Shown here one piece after another: positions 13,621 to 21,786 of a stretch of 22,172 nt of DNA. The stretch is from contig CAZWFW010000014.1 of NCBI GenBank assembly GCA_964633445.1, positions 1 through 22,172 on the forward strand. Direction: 5' to 3'. Each line of letters starts with the position of its first letter. Position 1 is the stretch's first letter. This DNA is from CAZWFW01 sp964633445 (GTDB taxonomy: Archaea; Undinarchaeota; CAZWFW01). Below the pieces are notes generated by a model. It did not search any database and was not told the DNA's origin. It worked only from the letters and a program-made list of their open reading frames with translations. The translations under genes and the position numbers were made by a program.

Positions 13621-15033
13621 TTAGTAAGTTAAATTCTCAGAGCTTTTAAGAAAACTTCCAAACATTAAGACTTTATCCTCTTCGAATCTATTAGCAATTA
13701 TTTGCAAGCCGACTGGCAGTCCCTCAAGTATGCCTATTGGCATGGATAACGCACAGATGCCTGCTAAACTAGGAGGTGTTGTCAGAATGTCTGAGTAATA
13801 CATATCTACGGGATCAACCTTTTCACCAATTTTCCATGGCAAGCAGGGCATTGTTGGTCCTAATAAAATGTCATACTTGTTAAACGCTTTGTCGAATGCT
13901 TCTTTAACCAAAGCTCTTGCCTTGAAGGCCTTAGTATACCATCTCCCTTTATATTCCTTGAGTGTTATGTAGGTCCCTAGCAATATTCTTCTTTTAACCT
14001 CTCTACCAAAGCATTTACTTCTTGTCTTACTTACCAGCTTAATCAAGTCTTTGCTTTCTATTCTCTGCCCATATTTTAACCCATCGTACTTAGCCATTGC
14101 TGAGGAGAACTCGCTAAACATAACTAAATAGTAAATTGGCACCGCATATTTGAGAATTGGCATACTTACGATTCTGTATTCAAAGTTCACGTTTTCAAGA
14201 AACTCTTTGAAAAATTGCCTTATCTCCTCATTTGAACTCTCAATAAATTCTTTTATTATACCTATCCTAAAATTTTTAGCCTTTTCCTTTTTTTCAAGAG
14301 AATCAACATATCTTTTAGTTTTACTCGAAGAGGTTACGCAATCCCTGCTATCTTTACCAGCAATTATCTCAAGCAACAAAGCTAATGCATGCAAGTCATT
14401 GGCCATTGGACCAGGACAATCTAAGCTCATGGCCATATCAATTAACCCGTACCTTGAAACTAATCCGTAAGTAGGTTTTAATCCGTAAATTCCACAGAAG
14501 CTTGAGGGACATCTAATACTACCCCCTGTATCACTTCCTATCGCTAAATCAACGAGATTTGCTGCTAAAGCGGCTGCCGATCCTGAGGAACTTCCACCAG
14601 GCACGCGGGAGGTATCATGTGGATTTTTCGTTGGGCCAAAGTAGCTTGTTGTTCCGTCACTGCCACAGGCAAATTCGTCCATGTTGGTTTTACCAACTAT
14701 AATCGCATCCTCATCCAAAATTCTATCAACTACTGTAGCGTTATACGGAGGGATGTAATTTTCAAGCATTTTTGAAGCACATGTTGTTCTAAGCCCCTTT
14801 GTAGCAAAATTGTCCTTTACAGCAACAACCAATCCAGCAAGCTTTCCTGCGCAATTCTTTTTAATTTTTTCTCTGACGCTCTCAATTTGCTTTTCAAGCT
14901 CTTCTTCGTTTACCAAAGTTATAAATGCATTTATTCTTTTGTTTTCCCTTTTTATTTCTTCATACATACCTAATACTCTATCTCTAATGTCAACTTCCTT
15001 TTCCCTTAAAGCTTTTATTGTTTCTGCTTTCAT
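13621..15033 (-). CDS. gatA: Asp-tRNA(Asn)/Glu-tRNA(Gln) amidotransferase subunit A
   Basis: The glutaminase subunit of GatCAB, which turns Asp-tRNA(Asn), and in some organisms Glu-tRNA(Gln), into the amidated form. The amidase-signature triad is K73 (VAVKDNF), the cis-serine S148 (VPGGSSSGSAA) and the nucleophile S172 (SDTGGSIRCPSSFCGIYG). At 470 residues it is the usual length. In archaea GatCAB normally serves Asn formation, since Gln-tRNA is made by GatDE; which applies here cannot be told from this window. GatC lies directly upstream with a 4-bp overlap. GatB is not in the window. Confidence 0.95.
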   Translation of the reverse strand: MKAETIKALREKEVDIRDRVLGMYEEIKRENKRINAFITLVNEEELEKQIESVREKIKKNCAGKLAGLVVAVKDNFATKGLRTTCASKMLENYIPPYNATVVDRILDEDAIIVGKTNMDEFACGSDGTTSYFGPTKNPHDTSRVPGGSSSGSAAALAANLVDLAIGSDTGGSIRCPSSFCGIYGLKPTYGLVSRYGLIDMAMSLDCPGPMANDLHALALLLEIIAGKDSRDCVTSSSKTKRYVDSLEKKEKAKNFRIGIIKEFIESSNEEIRQFFKEFLENVNFEYRIVSMPILKYAVPIYYLVMFSEFSSAMAKYDGLKYGQRIESKDLIKLVSKTRSKCFGREVKRRILLGTYITLKEYKGRWYTKAFKARALVKEAFDKAFNKYDILLGPTMPCLPWKIGEKVDPVDMYYSDILTTPPSLAGICALSMPIGILEGLPVGLQIIANRFEEDKVLMFGSFLKSSENLTY

Positions 15034-15311
15034 TCTAACAGCTTAGGAACCTTAAAATATTTACCCTCCCTTTTTGGAGCGATCTCTAAAATTTTTTTGT
15101 AGGGGAAGCTTGATGGCAGGTTATCGTCGCGCAAAGGATTTTTGCTCTCGGTTGCGTAGAAAAGCTCTTCTTTCGATTCCTTCAAGTTTTCTATTTCTGA
15201 GAATGCTTCTAATATCTTTTTAATATCCCTAAGCAAGTATTCTTTTTCTGAGCTATCTAACAGCAATCTTGCTATCCTTGCAGTTTTATCCAGCTCTTCC
15301 GTACTTATCAT
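15030..15311 (-). CDS. gatC: Asp-tRNA(Asn)/Glu-tRNA(Gln) amidotransferase subunit C
   Basis: A 93-residue belt subunit that wraps GatA and GatB and stabilises the complex. It has the family start ISTEELDKTARIARLLLDSS, a helical middle (DIKKILEAFSEIENLKE) and an extended C-terminal part with PLRDDNLPSS, where family members carry LRxD. It is the first gene of the gatCA operon, with an ATGA overlap to gatA, and is divergent from ftsZ across about 120 bp. Confidence 0.9.
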   Translation of the reverse strand: MISTEELDKTARIARLLLDSSEKEYLLRDIKKILEAFSEIENLKESKEELFYATESKNPLRDDNLPSSFPYKKILEIAPKREGKYFKVPKLLE

Positions 15312-15372
15312 TCTTGTTAAGCCCTATAATCCTCATTAAGTTAACAAGTATACAAACTTAATCGATAAGTAA

Positions 15373-15380
15373 TATATAAT
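15373..15380 (+). promoter_or_regulatory. ftsZ promoter (TATA box) and strong ribosome binding site
   Basis: TATATAAT in the gatC-ftsZ spacer predicts transcription starting near 15400. AGGAGG at 15421-15426 is a textbook Shine-Dalgarno sequence 9 nt before ATG 15436. This rules against the longer frame that opens with TTG at 15400. Confidence 0.55.
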
Positions 15381-15435
15381 TGTTTGTCCAAAGAATTTTT
15401 TGCCCCTATTTGATGATAAAAGGAGGGTAAGCAAG

Positions 15436-16515
15436 ATGCAGTCATTTGTTGCTGAGGCTCTGGCTAAAAATGATGAATTGGTGCCAAATGCAAAAATAGT
15501 TGTTGTAGGTGTAGGAGGTGCCGGTAATAACTCAGTAACAAGGCTTATGGATCTAGGTATTGAGGGTGCAATGACAGTAGCAGTAAATACGGATGCGCAA
15601 CATCTTGAAGTTTCAAGGGCCCATAAGAAGTTGCTCATAGGCTATAACCTTACAAGGGGTCTGGGTGCTGGTGGTTATCCTGAGGTAGGTAGGGAGGCTG
15701 CTGAGGAAAGTAGAAGAGAGATAAAGGAGGTTCTTGAAGATGTAAATTTAGTTTTTATAACATGTGGTCTGGGTGGTGGCACAGGTACAGGAGCGACTCC
15801 CGTGATTGCTGAAATAGCGAAAGGTCTCGAGGCAATAGTAGTGGCGGTAGTTACTTGGCCCTTTGAACTCGAGAAAGCTAGAATGGAAAAAGCTGAATGC
15901 GGATTGGTAGAGCTTAGAAAAGTTGCAGATACCGTAATTGTTATAGATAATAACAAGCTTGTCCAGTATTATCCTGACTTACCATTAAATAAGGCATTTT
16001 TAACAATAGATACGCTTATAGCTACAATGATAAAGGGTATTACGGAAACAATCACAAGGCCAAGTTTAGTTAACCTGGATTTTGCTGATGTTAAGGCAAT
16101 AATGAAGGAAGGTGAGGTGGCTGTTATCTGTACTGGAGAGGCTAGCACACAAAATAGAGCTGAGGAGGCGGTATATAATGCATTATCACATCCTTTGCTT
16201 AATGTAGATTACAAGGGTGCTAAAGGTGCGCTGGTGCATGTGGTAGGTGGGCCTGACTTAACGCTTAGGGAAGTGATAACAATAGGAGAGTTGGTTTCAA
16301 GTGAATTGGATCCCAAAGCAAATGTTATCTGGGGCGCGAGGATAGATGAAAAGCTAAACAAAACAATAAGGGTTATGTTAATTTTGACTGGAGTGAAGTC
16401 CCAGCAAATTCTAGGCCCTTTACCTAGGGATAGCAAAATGAGGAAGCACAGTTATGCTTTACCAAAAAGGAAGCCAGGTATACTTAAAGATTTAGACATT
16501 GATTATGTTCTCTAA
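15436..16515 (+). CDS. ftsZ: Cell division GTPase FtsZ
   Basis: The tubulin-like GTPase that forms the mid-cell ring. At 359 residues it shows the nucleotide-binding GVGGAGNNSV loop (about 25-34), NTDAQHL (51-57), the archaeal LTRGLGAGGYPEVG loop, the tubulin signature GGGTGTG (113-119) and the catalytic T7 loop LDFADVKAIM. The C-terminal tail is short and basic (SYALPKRKPGILKDLDIDYVL) and may hold the SepF-binding peptide, as in archaeal FtsZ1/FtsZ2. I cannot say which paralogue this is. The choice of ATG 15436 (MQSFVAEALAKN) rests on the AGGAGG before it. No sepF lies next to it. A T-rich stretch at about 16526-16552 may end the transcript. Confidence 0.96.
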   Translation: MQSFVAEALAKNDELVPNAKIVVVGVGGAGNNSVTRLMDLGIEGAMTVAVNTDAQHLEVSRAHKKLLIGYNLTRGLGAGGYPEVGREAAEESRREIKEVLEDVNLVFITCGLGGGTGTGATPVIAEIAKGLEAIVVAVVTWPFELEKARMEKAECGLVELRKVADTVIVIDNNKLVQYYPDLPLNKAFLTIDTLIATMIKGITETITRPSLVNLDFADVKAIMKEGEVAVICTGEASTQNRAEEAVYNALSHPLLNVDYKGAKGALVHVVGGPDLTLREVITIGELVSSELDPKANVIWGARIDEKLNKTIRVMLILTGVKSQQILGPLPRDSKMRKHSYALPKRKPGILKDLDIDYVL

Positions 16516-16602
16516 CTTTCTAAGCGCCTCTTTTCCTTAAATTTTTAACTTTCATAACGCGAAGTGAAACTTCCTGCAGAAAACTCCCTTCTTCATAGCA
16601 AG

Positions 16603-17931
16603 TCAGATGGTAAAGTAGACTTTTAGAAGAAATAGTGCTAAATAAAATATAAAAGCTACCAGCAGACATATCTTTGAAAATAAGCTGGGAGCTACTTTCT
16701 TACTTTCGAAAATCCTCGGCAGATATATCCAAGTTATATAGGCTAAAATCGGGATGTAGATTATCATTGATAGAAAACTCATAACTCCGCAAAGAGTTAT
16801 TAGGAATTCTGGTGGCTTTTTCAATGGTATAATTAGGATTGAGGCTAGCACGTAGATGTATATCCATATTCTGAATAAAGTCTCCTCATCTTTTTTAAAG
16901 AGAAGGCTAAATACTTCAGCATTTATCTTGGATAGGGAATATACAAGCACTATCCATGTATCTGCTAAAAAGAAAGTAGCTATAAGCAAAAAGACAACTC
17001 TCCCCACATCACCGTATGTGCTAGCTAAAAACTCAGATTGCACGCTTGCCAAATCCCATCCTTTTGGATACAATCCTTTATTAGCTAGAATTGCATATGC
17101 AAGTAGGGCTGTTAGGACCGTTGTTATAAAGTTGAGGTAAACACCTATACCATTATCTATCCACAATATTTTAACCCATCTTCTCAGTTTTCCTTCATTT
17201 CTCTTATTCAACCTGAAAATTCCACCACCTTTTCTTGCCATACCTATTCCCTTCTCCCTTAACCAATAGCTATAAAATAGATTTGCAGTACCGCCGAGTC
17301 CTGCAAACGCTACTGCTGTTAGAAAAATTTTGTAATCTTCCTTAGCTATGCTAGGATAATGTACGGAGAGAAATGATTTAAAGAAGCTGAATGTTACAGA
17401 TCTCACATCCTCGCAGAGAACAGCTACACTTAGAAGGCTTATAAAGCAAAAAACACCTACAAATTTCTCGAGTTTTTCTATGCAATCGTAAGCCCTTCTA
17501 GAAAGCAACGCAAAATTAGAAAGCAATAGTAGCAAATATGACCAAAATATAACACTTTTGGATTTCTCCTCAAATGGTCCTAGTTCTGCAACTGCTGTTG
17601 CAGATGCTGAGAGATAACCACCGATCCAAATCCACGATATAAAATTCAAAAGAAAAATCAAGATTAGAATGTACTTGCTTACTCTGTAAAATCCCTTTAT
17701 TATGCTCTCGCCTGTTAGCATGGTGTAGCGTCCAACTTCTAAATTTATCCAGAGCTGCATTGTAAACGCTATTGGCATTAACCAGAGCAAAGCATCTTTA
17801 TATTTTGCTACTAAATAGGGCCACCATATTAGCTCACCAGAACCCTGGGCAAAAGCTGCAAGTATAAAACCAGGTCCGATGAATGCCAGAATTTTCGGTG
17901 GTTTTGGCAAATCCTTTACTTCAAATTTCAA
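16603..17931 (-). CDS. Divergent Nramp-like membrane transporter
   Basis: A 442-residue protein with about eleven hydrophobic segments and an Nramp-like (LeuT-fold) layout. TM1 reads GPGFILAAFAQGSGEL (19-34) and the TM6 region TAVAFAGLGGTANLFYSYW (205-223). In true Nramp metal importers TM1 has DPGN and TM6 has MPH. Here the matching positions are GSGE (30-33) and GTA (214-216), so the aspartate, asparagine and methionine that hold Mn/Fe are absent. It therefore belongs to a divergent Nramp branch whose substrate is unknown; a different cation or a small organic ion is possible. Its start overlaps the phosphopantothenate synthetase stop by 11 bp, so the two are translationally coupled. Confidence 0.72.
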   Translation of the reverse strand: MKFEVKDLPKPPKILAFIGPGFILAAFAQGSGELIWWPYLVAKYKDALLWLMPIAFTMQLWINLEVGRYTMLTGESIIKGFYRVSKYILILIFLLNFISWIWIGGYLSASATAVAELGPFEEKSKSVIFWSYLLLLLSNFALLSRRAYDCIEKLEKFVGVFCFISLLSVAVLCEDVRSVTFSFFKSFLSVHYPSIAKEDYKIFLTAVAFAGLGGTANLFYSYWLREKGIGMARKGGGIFRLNKRNEGKLRRWVKILWIDNGIGVYLNFITTVLTALLAYAILANKGLYPKGWDLASVQSEFLASTYGDVGRVVFLLIATFFLADTWIVLVYSLSKINAEVFSLLFKKDEETLFRIWIYIYVLASILIIPLKKPPEFLITLCGVMSFLSMIIYIPILAYITWIYLPRIFESKKVAPSLFSKICLLVAFIFYLALFLLKVYFTI

Positions 17932-18682
17932 TTTGCTCCAACCTCCTCGCCATGTACTTTAAAACCTCTTCTAAATTCTCCTTGTTGTTAAAATTAGAAA
18001 ATTTCTCTAAATCCTCTCTGGGCAAATCTTTAAACTCTTTAGCATATTTGCAAAGTAAAGGCACGCAGCGCACGATATTATCAACGATCGTTATATCGGC
18101 ATCTCTTGCAGTTCTACTTAATGGATTTAGATCAATAGCGATAACGAATTTTCCAATCTTTTTCAATGCTTTTGTTCTATCGCCATCTTCTATCCCAAGC
18201 AAGACAACATCTGCTTTTGCAATACCTTCCTTGTTAACAAACATTCTGCTGCTGCAGCAAGGTATCGCTATAGAATTCTCCAAACCTTTCAAAATCCTCA
18301 ATCCTTTATTTTTAAGAAAATCTGATACAATATCCTCCCTTATATTTCGATTATAAAAAAGATTTACTTCTATCTTAGCGTTTATAATATCTGCAAGTTC
18401 CTTAATCCATTTATGGGCTAATACGGCTGTATTACCGTTAACGGATATCACTGGATACCTCGCAAGCAATAATTTTGCTGCAGCAGCCTTTATAGCTTTT
18501 TTAGCGTATGATATCGTTTTCTCTCCAAGTAAATAATCAAAAGCTTCTCCCCTACCGTAAGCTATCAAACCAGCTTCAGCAACAATACCCTTGTGCATGC
18601 CCTCAATAATTCTCTCTCTGAGAACTAATGAATGATACCTAGGATGATTTTTTGGGATTTGTATAGTGGTTAAGCTCCGCAT
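17921..18682 (-). CDS. 4-phosphopantoate--beta-alanine ligase (archaeal PPS)
   Basis: The archaeal phosphopantothenate synthetase (COG1701), which joins 4-phosphopantoate and beta-alanine using ATP and replaces bacterial PanC/PanK order in CoA synthesis. The 253-residue protein shows the family's IPKNHPRYHSLVLRERIIEG start, GLIAYGRGEAFDYLLGE (about 38-54), the A-rich helix KAAAAKLLLARYPVISVNGN, and the C-terminal ADVVLLGIEDGDRTKALKK with IDLNPLSRTAR. It leads an operon with the Nramp-like gene (11-bp overlap). A TATA box at 18706-18716 gives a very short leader. Confidence 0.9.
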   Translation of the reverse strand: MRSLTTIQIPKNHPRYHSLVLRERIIEGMHKGIVAEAGLIAYGRGEAFDYLLGEKTISYAKKAIKAAAAKLLLARYPVISVNGNTAVLAHKWIKELADIINAKIEVNLFYNRNIREDIVSDFLKNKGLRILKGLENSIAIPCCSSRMFVNKEGIAKADVVLLGIEDGDRTKALKKIGKFVIAIDLNPLSRTARDADITIVDNIVRCVPLLCKYAKEFKDLPREDLEKFSNFNNKENLEEVLKYMARRLEQIEI

Positions 18683-18705
18683 ATCCTAATGATTTCAAAC
18701 CCAAT

Positions 18706-18716
18706 TTTTATATATT
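18706..18716 (-). promoter_or_regulatory. TATA box for phosphopantothenate synthetase
   Basis: AATATATAAAA on the minus strand predicts transcription starting near 18686-18690, a few bases before ATG 18682. It would drive the ligase and the overlapping transporter gene together. Confidence 0.5.
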
Positions 18717-18838
18717 TTTTGAGAAATCTATATAGAGAAATATAGAAGTTAATCCAATTGTTCTGTTGCTATAAGCTTTGGGAGTGCGAAGATTCTATTA
18801 AAAGAAGATCAAATTTTAAAAAAGAGAAAATGAAAATG

Positions 18839-20185
18839 CTACTTGTATTTTTTCTTATAGAGTATTGCTGCAGCAACTATCACCAATATTGCTATTATAC
18901 AACCAATAATAATCTTCCAAGGCTTTCCTTTTGCCGGTACCTCTCCTACCGTAACATTTCTCTGAATTTCCTCAGGCGGCTTCTCTGGTAGTGTGGGTGT
19001 GACTTCCTCAGGCGGTTTAACTTCTGGAGGCTTCTCTGGCATTGGCGGTTTCTCTGGAGAAATAGGCACCTCTTCCTCAGGCGGTTTAACTTCCTCTTCT
19101 GGAGTAGGTGCTGGTGCTGATGGAGTTACTTTTTCCTTTCCAACGATTGCAAAGTAGCTGAATCCCTTAACGGTAGCTTCATAATATACGTGGTTAGTGT
19201 CTTCCCCAATCTTTGTTGTGTTTAGCTTCTCCCAAATATCTCCTTCTTTCTTGTATCTAAGCAAAGTAATAGTGTTGGCATCAATACTATTCTCCTTTAG
19301 CCATTCCTTACTAACCTTAAATCTTATTTTGATATAATCAACAAGCTCTTCACTTATATCCAGTGTTAATCTAAGATATGAGAATACTTCTCCTTCAGGC
19401 TTTTTAGCTACTGGAACAGTATCAACACGCTCTATCTCTAGTTTTACCATTCTAACGTAATCCTTAACATTAATTTCAATTTCAAACACACTAATATTTT
19501 CAATATTGCTCAAGTCAATTCTCACGGGCTTATCCTTATAAATATGCCATAGTGTAAGTTCTCCTTCTCCAGGCTCAGTATAAGTTACTATAACCTCGCT
19601 TTCGGGCTCTTCTTCACTTGGATATACCACAGTTCTTCTAACAATCTTGAACGAGTCTTCGGCGTGAGCTAAAACTTTTCCATTGTGTACTACCTCAACT
19701 CTAAGTTTATAGTTTCCTAAGTTGTAATTAGAGACATCTATCCTCACTTCGTATTTCAAAATATTCTGATAACTATACCCATATCCGTAACCATAACCGT
19801 AGCCAAGATAATAGCCATAACCATATGCATAAGCATAACCATATCCATAACCATAATTAGCGCTGATAGTTTTGGGTGTAACCTGAATGTTGCCATATTT
19901 CGCAGTTCCATTTATCCAGAATTCGTAGTTCTGTTTTTGAGGAGAATCTGATTCTTGAGGTCCCTCAATCAACACCCTAACATAGGTTGACAAGGGAAGG
20001 AATTCCCTAGTTTGCAAGTTAGCTGTTATAACAAATTTAAGGTATTTGCTCTCCTCCAAATTAACCTCGTCAGGAAGAGATATATCAACAAAAATAGCAC
20101 CAACTGGGCTTGAACCTATCAATATAGCAATTAACAAAGCAGTTATTAGCAAACTTGCAACATTTTTATTTCTGCTATTCCTCAT
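18839..20185 (-). CDS. PGF-pre-PGF-type surface protein with Tyr-Gly-rich tract
   Basis: A 448-residue exported, membrane-anchored protein. A signal peptide (1-30; likely cut after VGA) precedes a beta-rich domain that is split by a 29-residue tract of alternating Tyr and Gly/Ala (111-139, 15 Tyr). Residues about 195-350 resemble the PGF-pre-PGF domain of archaeal surface proteins: VRMVKLEIERVDTVP, EVFSYLRLTLDISEE, IRFKVSKEWLKENSIDANTI, and the closing YYEATVKGFSYFAIVG. A Pro/Glu-rich stalk (355-408) leads to a C-terminal membrane helix (424-442) and a KKKYK tail. The sequence suggests a cell-surface or S-layer-associated role. ATG 20185 has AGGTG 7 nt upstream (20193-20197). The six-TM gene lies 76 bp upstream on the same strand. 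Confidence 0.82.
   Translation of the reverse strand: MRNSRNKNVASLLITALLIAILIGSSPVGAIFVDISLPDEVNLEESKYLKFVITANLQTREFLPLSTYVRVLIEGPQESDSPQKQNYEFWINGTAKYGNIQVTPKTISANYGYGYGYAYAYGYGYYLGYGYGYGYGYSYQNILKYEVRIDVSNYNLGNYKLRVEVVHNGKVLAHAEDSFKIVRRTVVYPSEEEPESEVIVTYTEPGEGELTLWHIYKDKPVRIDLSNIENISVFEIEINVKDYVRMVKLEIERVDTVPVAKKPEGEVFSYLRLTLDISEELVDYIKIRFKVSKEWLKENSIDANTITLLRYKKEGDIWEKLNTTKIGEDTNHVYYEATVKGFSYFAIVGKEKVTPSAPAPTPEEEVKPPEEEVPISPEKPPMPEKPPEVKPPEEVTPTLPEKPPEEIQRNVTVGEVPAKGKPWKIIIGCIIAILVIVAAAILYKKKYK
19769..19855 (-). repeat. Low-complexity repeat encoding the Tyr-Gly tract
   Basis: About 14 degenerate copies of a 6-bp unit (plus strand CCATAN, mostly CCATAA, CCATAT or CCGTAA) run in frame through the surface-protein gene. 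Codons for Tyr and Gly vary at the third position, so the tract is not fresh slippage but an older repeat kept for its protein sequence. Confidence 0.8.
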
Positions 20186-20261
20186 TTATCCACACCTACA
20201 ATATTGCCTAAATATATTATCAAAATTTAAATATTTTACTGAAGCTGTTGAAGCTGTTCTA

Positions 20262-20888
20262 CTAACTCATTATGATGAAGTGACCCCCTCTCCTTGCGTA
20301 TCTCAGCTTACGCGTGGGTCTTGCAAGCAACATGAAGATAAAAGCTAAGAAAGCTAAAATTATTGGAACTAAGTATAAATATGGGTATTTTTTAGTTATT
20401 TCGGATGTGAAATATATAAGCAAGCTGAGTGCTAGTAAGCTTGCAAATGCGCGAGGTTTGGGATGCGGATCATAGCAATTCTCTGAACCCATCGCATACT
20501 CCGCAACAAGATTGAAAACTCCAAGAACAAGGAGGTAATATGCTAGGATAGCTGTTTTGTTTGCCTCAGCCTCATCTCCATATGCAAGAATAAACGCTGC
20601 TGCTATGAGAAATATTATTGCAGATAAGACAAATTTTTGACCCAAAGATAGTGGAAGGATTTTATTAATGACGATTTTTTCAAGTTTTACCAACTTCGAT
20701 TTAAATTTACCATACGGTACGTAGAGAAGAGCTGTTGCTATGCTAAGTGCAATTATTGTATATTCCATCCTCTCCTCAAGGTATGGAAATGCGTAAGGAT
20801 TACTTAGCTTGTAGATCTTAAGAAAACTGTATGCTATGAGTAGAATTAACAAAACACGTACTAAAATATCCCTATTCTCCTTTATCAT
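20262..20888 (-). CDS. Six-TM membrane protein of unknown function
   Basis: I do not recognise this 208-residue protein. Six hydrophobic helices can be seen (about 10-28, 43-61, 83-101, 113-133, 148-164 and 172-191), with a basic KFKSKLVKLEKIVINK loop after the second and a basic tail (RPTRKLRYARRGG). There are no conserved catalytic-looking motifs. The frame opens at TTG 20894, but ATG 20888 is the likelier start. A TATA box lies at 20929-20936. It is 76 bp upstream of the surface-protein gene on the same strand and may be co-transcribed. Confidence 0.65.
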   Translation of the reverse strand: MIKENRDILVRVLLILLIAYSFLKIYKLSNPYAFPYLEERMEYTIIALSIATALLYVPYGKFKSKLVKLEKIVINKILPLSLGQKFVLSAIIFLIAAAFILAYGDEAEANKTAILAYYLLVLGVFNLVAEYAMGSENCYDPHPKPRAFASLLALSLLIYFTSEITKKYPYLYLVPIILAFLAFIFMLLARPTRKLRYARRGGHFIIMS

Positions 20889-20928
20889 AGACAACCACTT
20901 TATTTCTTGTGCATTTTAAGTTTTTTGA

Positions 20929-20936
20929 TATTTATA
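20929..20936 (-). promoter_or_regulatory. TATA box for the six-TM protein gene
   Basis: TATAAATA on the minus strand predicts transcription starting near 20906, about 18 nt before ATG 20888. Confidence 0.4.
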
Positions 20937-20941
20937 CATAT

Positions 20942-21440
20942 GTTCCTCAATTGAAATCCCTTTGCACACAGTTGAAAGACACTCTTCTTACCTTCAAGAA
21001 GCATTTGCATGCTTCTTTCTGCCAGCGTTTTCTTTTTCATTAAAATCTCAGGAAAAACTGCCGAAAAAGGTTTACTCCATAGATACAGGGCTTTCCAACG
21101 TTTTAGGATTCAGATTTTCGGAAGATTTCGGAAGGTTGATGGAGAATAATGTTGTATTTCTTAAACTTAAAAAGAATGGGAAGGAGGTATTTTATTATCC
21201 TAACCCCGAGGTTGATTTTGTTGTTAAGGAAGAAAAAGAGATAAAACAACTTATTCAGGTAAGCTACGTTGCTTCAAGAGAGGAAATTAGAAAAAGGGAA
21301 ATAAAAGTTTGGTAAAAGTTTCTGAGTTACTTAAATGCAAGAATTTGTTATGTATAACATGGGATTATGAGGGAGAGGAAAGGATTAAAAGAAGAAAGAT
21401 AAAATTCATACCTTTGTGGAAATGGTTGCTTTTTTATTGA
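20942..21440 (+). pseudogene. C-terminal remnant of a DUF4143-type archaeal AAA ATPase
   Basis: Only the C-terminal half of a COG1373/DUF4143-like ATPase is left. From about 20942 it reads HTVERHSSYLQEAFACFF, then KKVYSIDTGLSNVLGFRFSE, NNVVFLKLKKNGKEVFYYPN, the nuclease-like PEVDFVVKEEKEIKQLIQVSY, and EEIRKREIK up to a frameshift near 21305. The next frame continues LVKVSELLKCKNLLCITWDYEG and ends with FIPLWKWLL before a stop at 21438-21440. The whole N-terminal ATPase domain (Walker A and B, about 200 residues) is missing, and a stop lies just upstream in frame. The family is multicopy in hyperthermophilic archaea and often associated with mobile regions. The solo RNA element begins 43 bp downstream. 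Confidence 0.8.
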
Positions 21441-21551
21441 GCAAGTAGGTATTTATGCTTGCTAAATGTAAGATAATAGATAATTTTTCTATAAAAATAT
21501 CGCTAAGAGGACCACCGATTCCAATCGGTGGGTGAATTAGGGGGATAGATT

Positions 21552-21560
21552 ATTTAAATA
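21552..21560 (+). promoter_or_regulatory. Internal TATA box of solo element copy B
   Basis: ATTTAAATA is centred 26 bp before the GCACAGG stem at 21582. The box and its flanks are identical to those of copy A. Confidence 0.55.
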
Positions 21561-21581
21561 CTTTAATACATCTTATTTCAA

Positions 21582-21742
21582 GCACAGGTGTCCCCTGTGC
21601 AAAGAAAATGTGCCACCCGTCAAAAGACTTCCCGCTTTGAGGAAGGTGAGATGGATGACATCAGGCTCGTGAGCAGCCCGACCCCAGCCGTGGTGGTGTT
21701 TATCTGGGGGAAGCCACCGTTCTATGAACGGTGGTAGTTCAC
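21582..21742 (+). ncRNA. Predicted omega-RNA-like small RNA, copy B
   Basis: The fold follows copy A with changes that keep pairing. The first stem gains a pair (GCACAGG/CCTGTGC). The long stem keeps 9 of 11 positions paired, counting a G-U pair, although its 3' strand differs at several sites. The GGGG/CCCC hairpin of copy A is replaced by a longer one built on GCTC-GT-GAGC flanked by GG/CC (about 21664-21679). The internal AAAAGACTTCCCGCTTTGAGGA block and the terminal stem are unchanged. The guide position would begin at 21743 (TGAAGCATAGAA), unrelated to that of copy A. Confidence 0.55.
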
Positions 21743-21786
21743 TGAAGCATAGAACTAAAAGATTTACCTTCAGTCACTAAGTAACA

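Larger units (their letters stand above)
21484..21742 (+). mobile_element. Solo element copy B (IS200/IS605-type ends, no transposase)
   Basis: A 259-bp direct repeat of 8056-8310. Its left-end hairpin is perfect here, CCACCGATT-CC-AATCGGTGG (21512-21531). The right-end hairpin CCACCGTTC-TAT-GAACGGTGG (21714-21734) and TAGTTCAC (21735-21742) are identical to copy A. Left and right stems share CCACCG. The main differences are in the middle: a rebuilt long stem and a longer apical hairpin. It sits between two decayed genes. Confidence 0.7.

Noticed and set aside
15336..15638. 100-codon frame on the minus strand opposite the start of ftsZ
   Set aside because: It is antisense to the GTP-binding region of FtsZ, has no ribosome-binding site and matches no family.
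8056..21742. The whole 13.4 kb between copies A and B as one composite transposon
   Set aside because: The segment holds essential genes (5S rRNA, polB, ftsZ, gatA), the copies are direct single-ended units without transposase, and nothing suggests joint movement.
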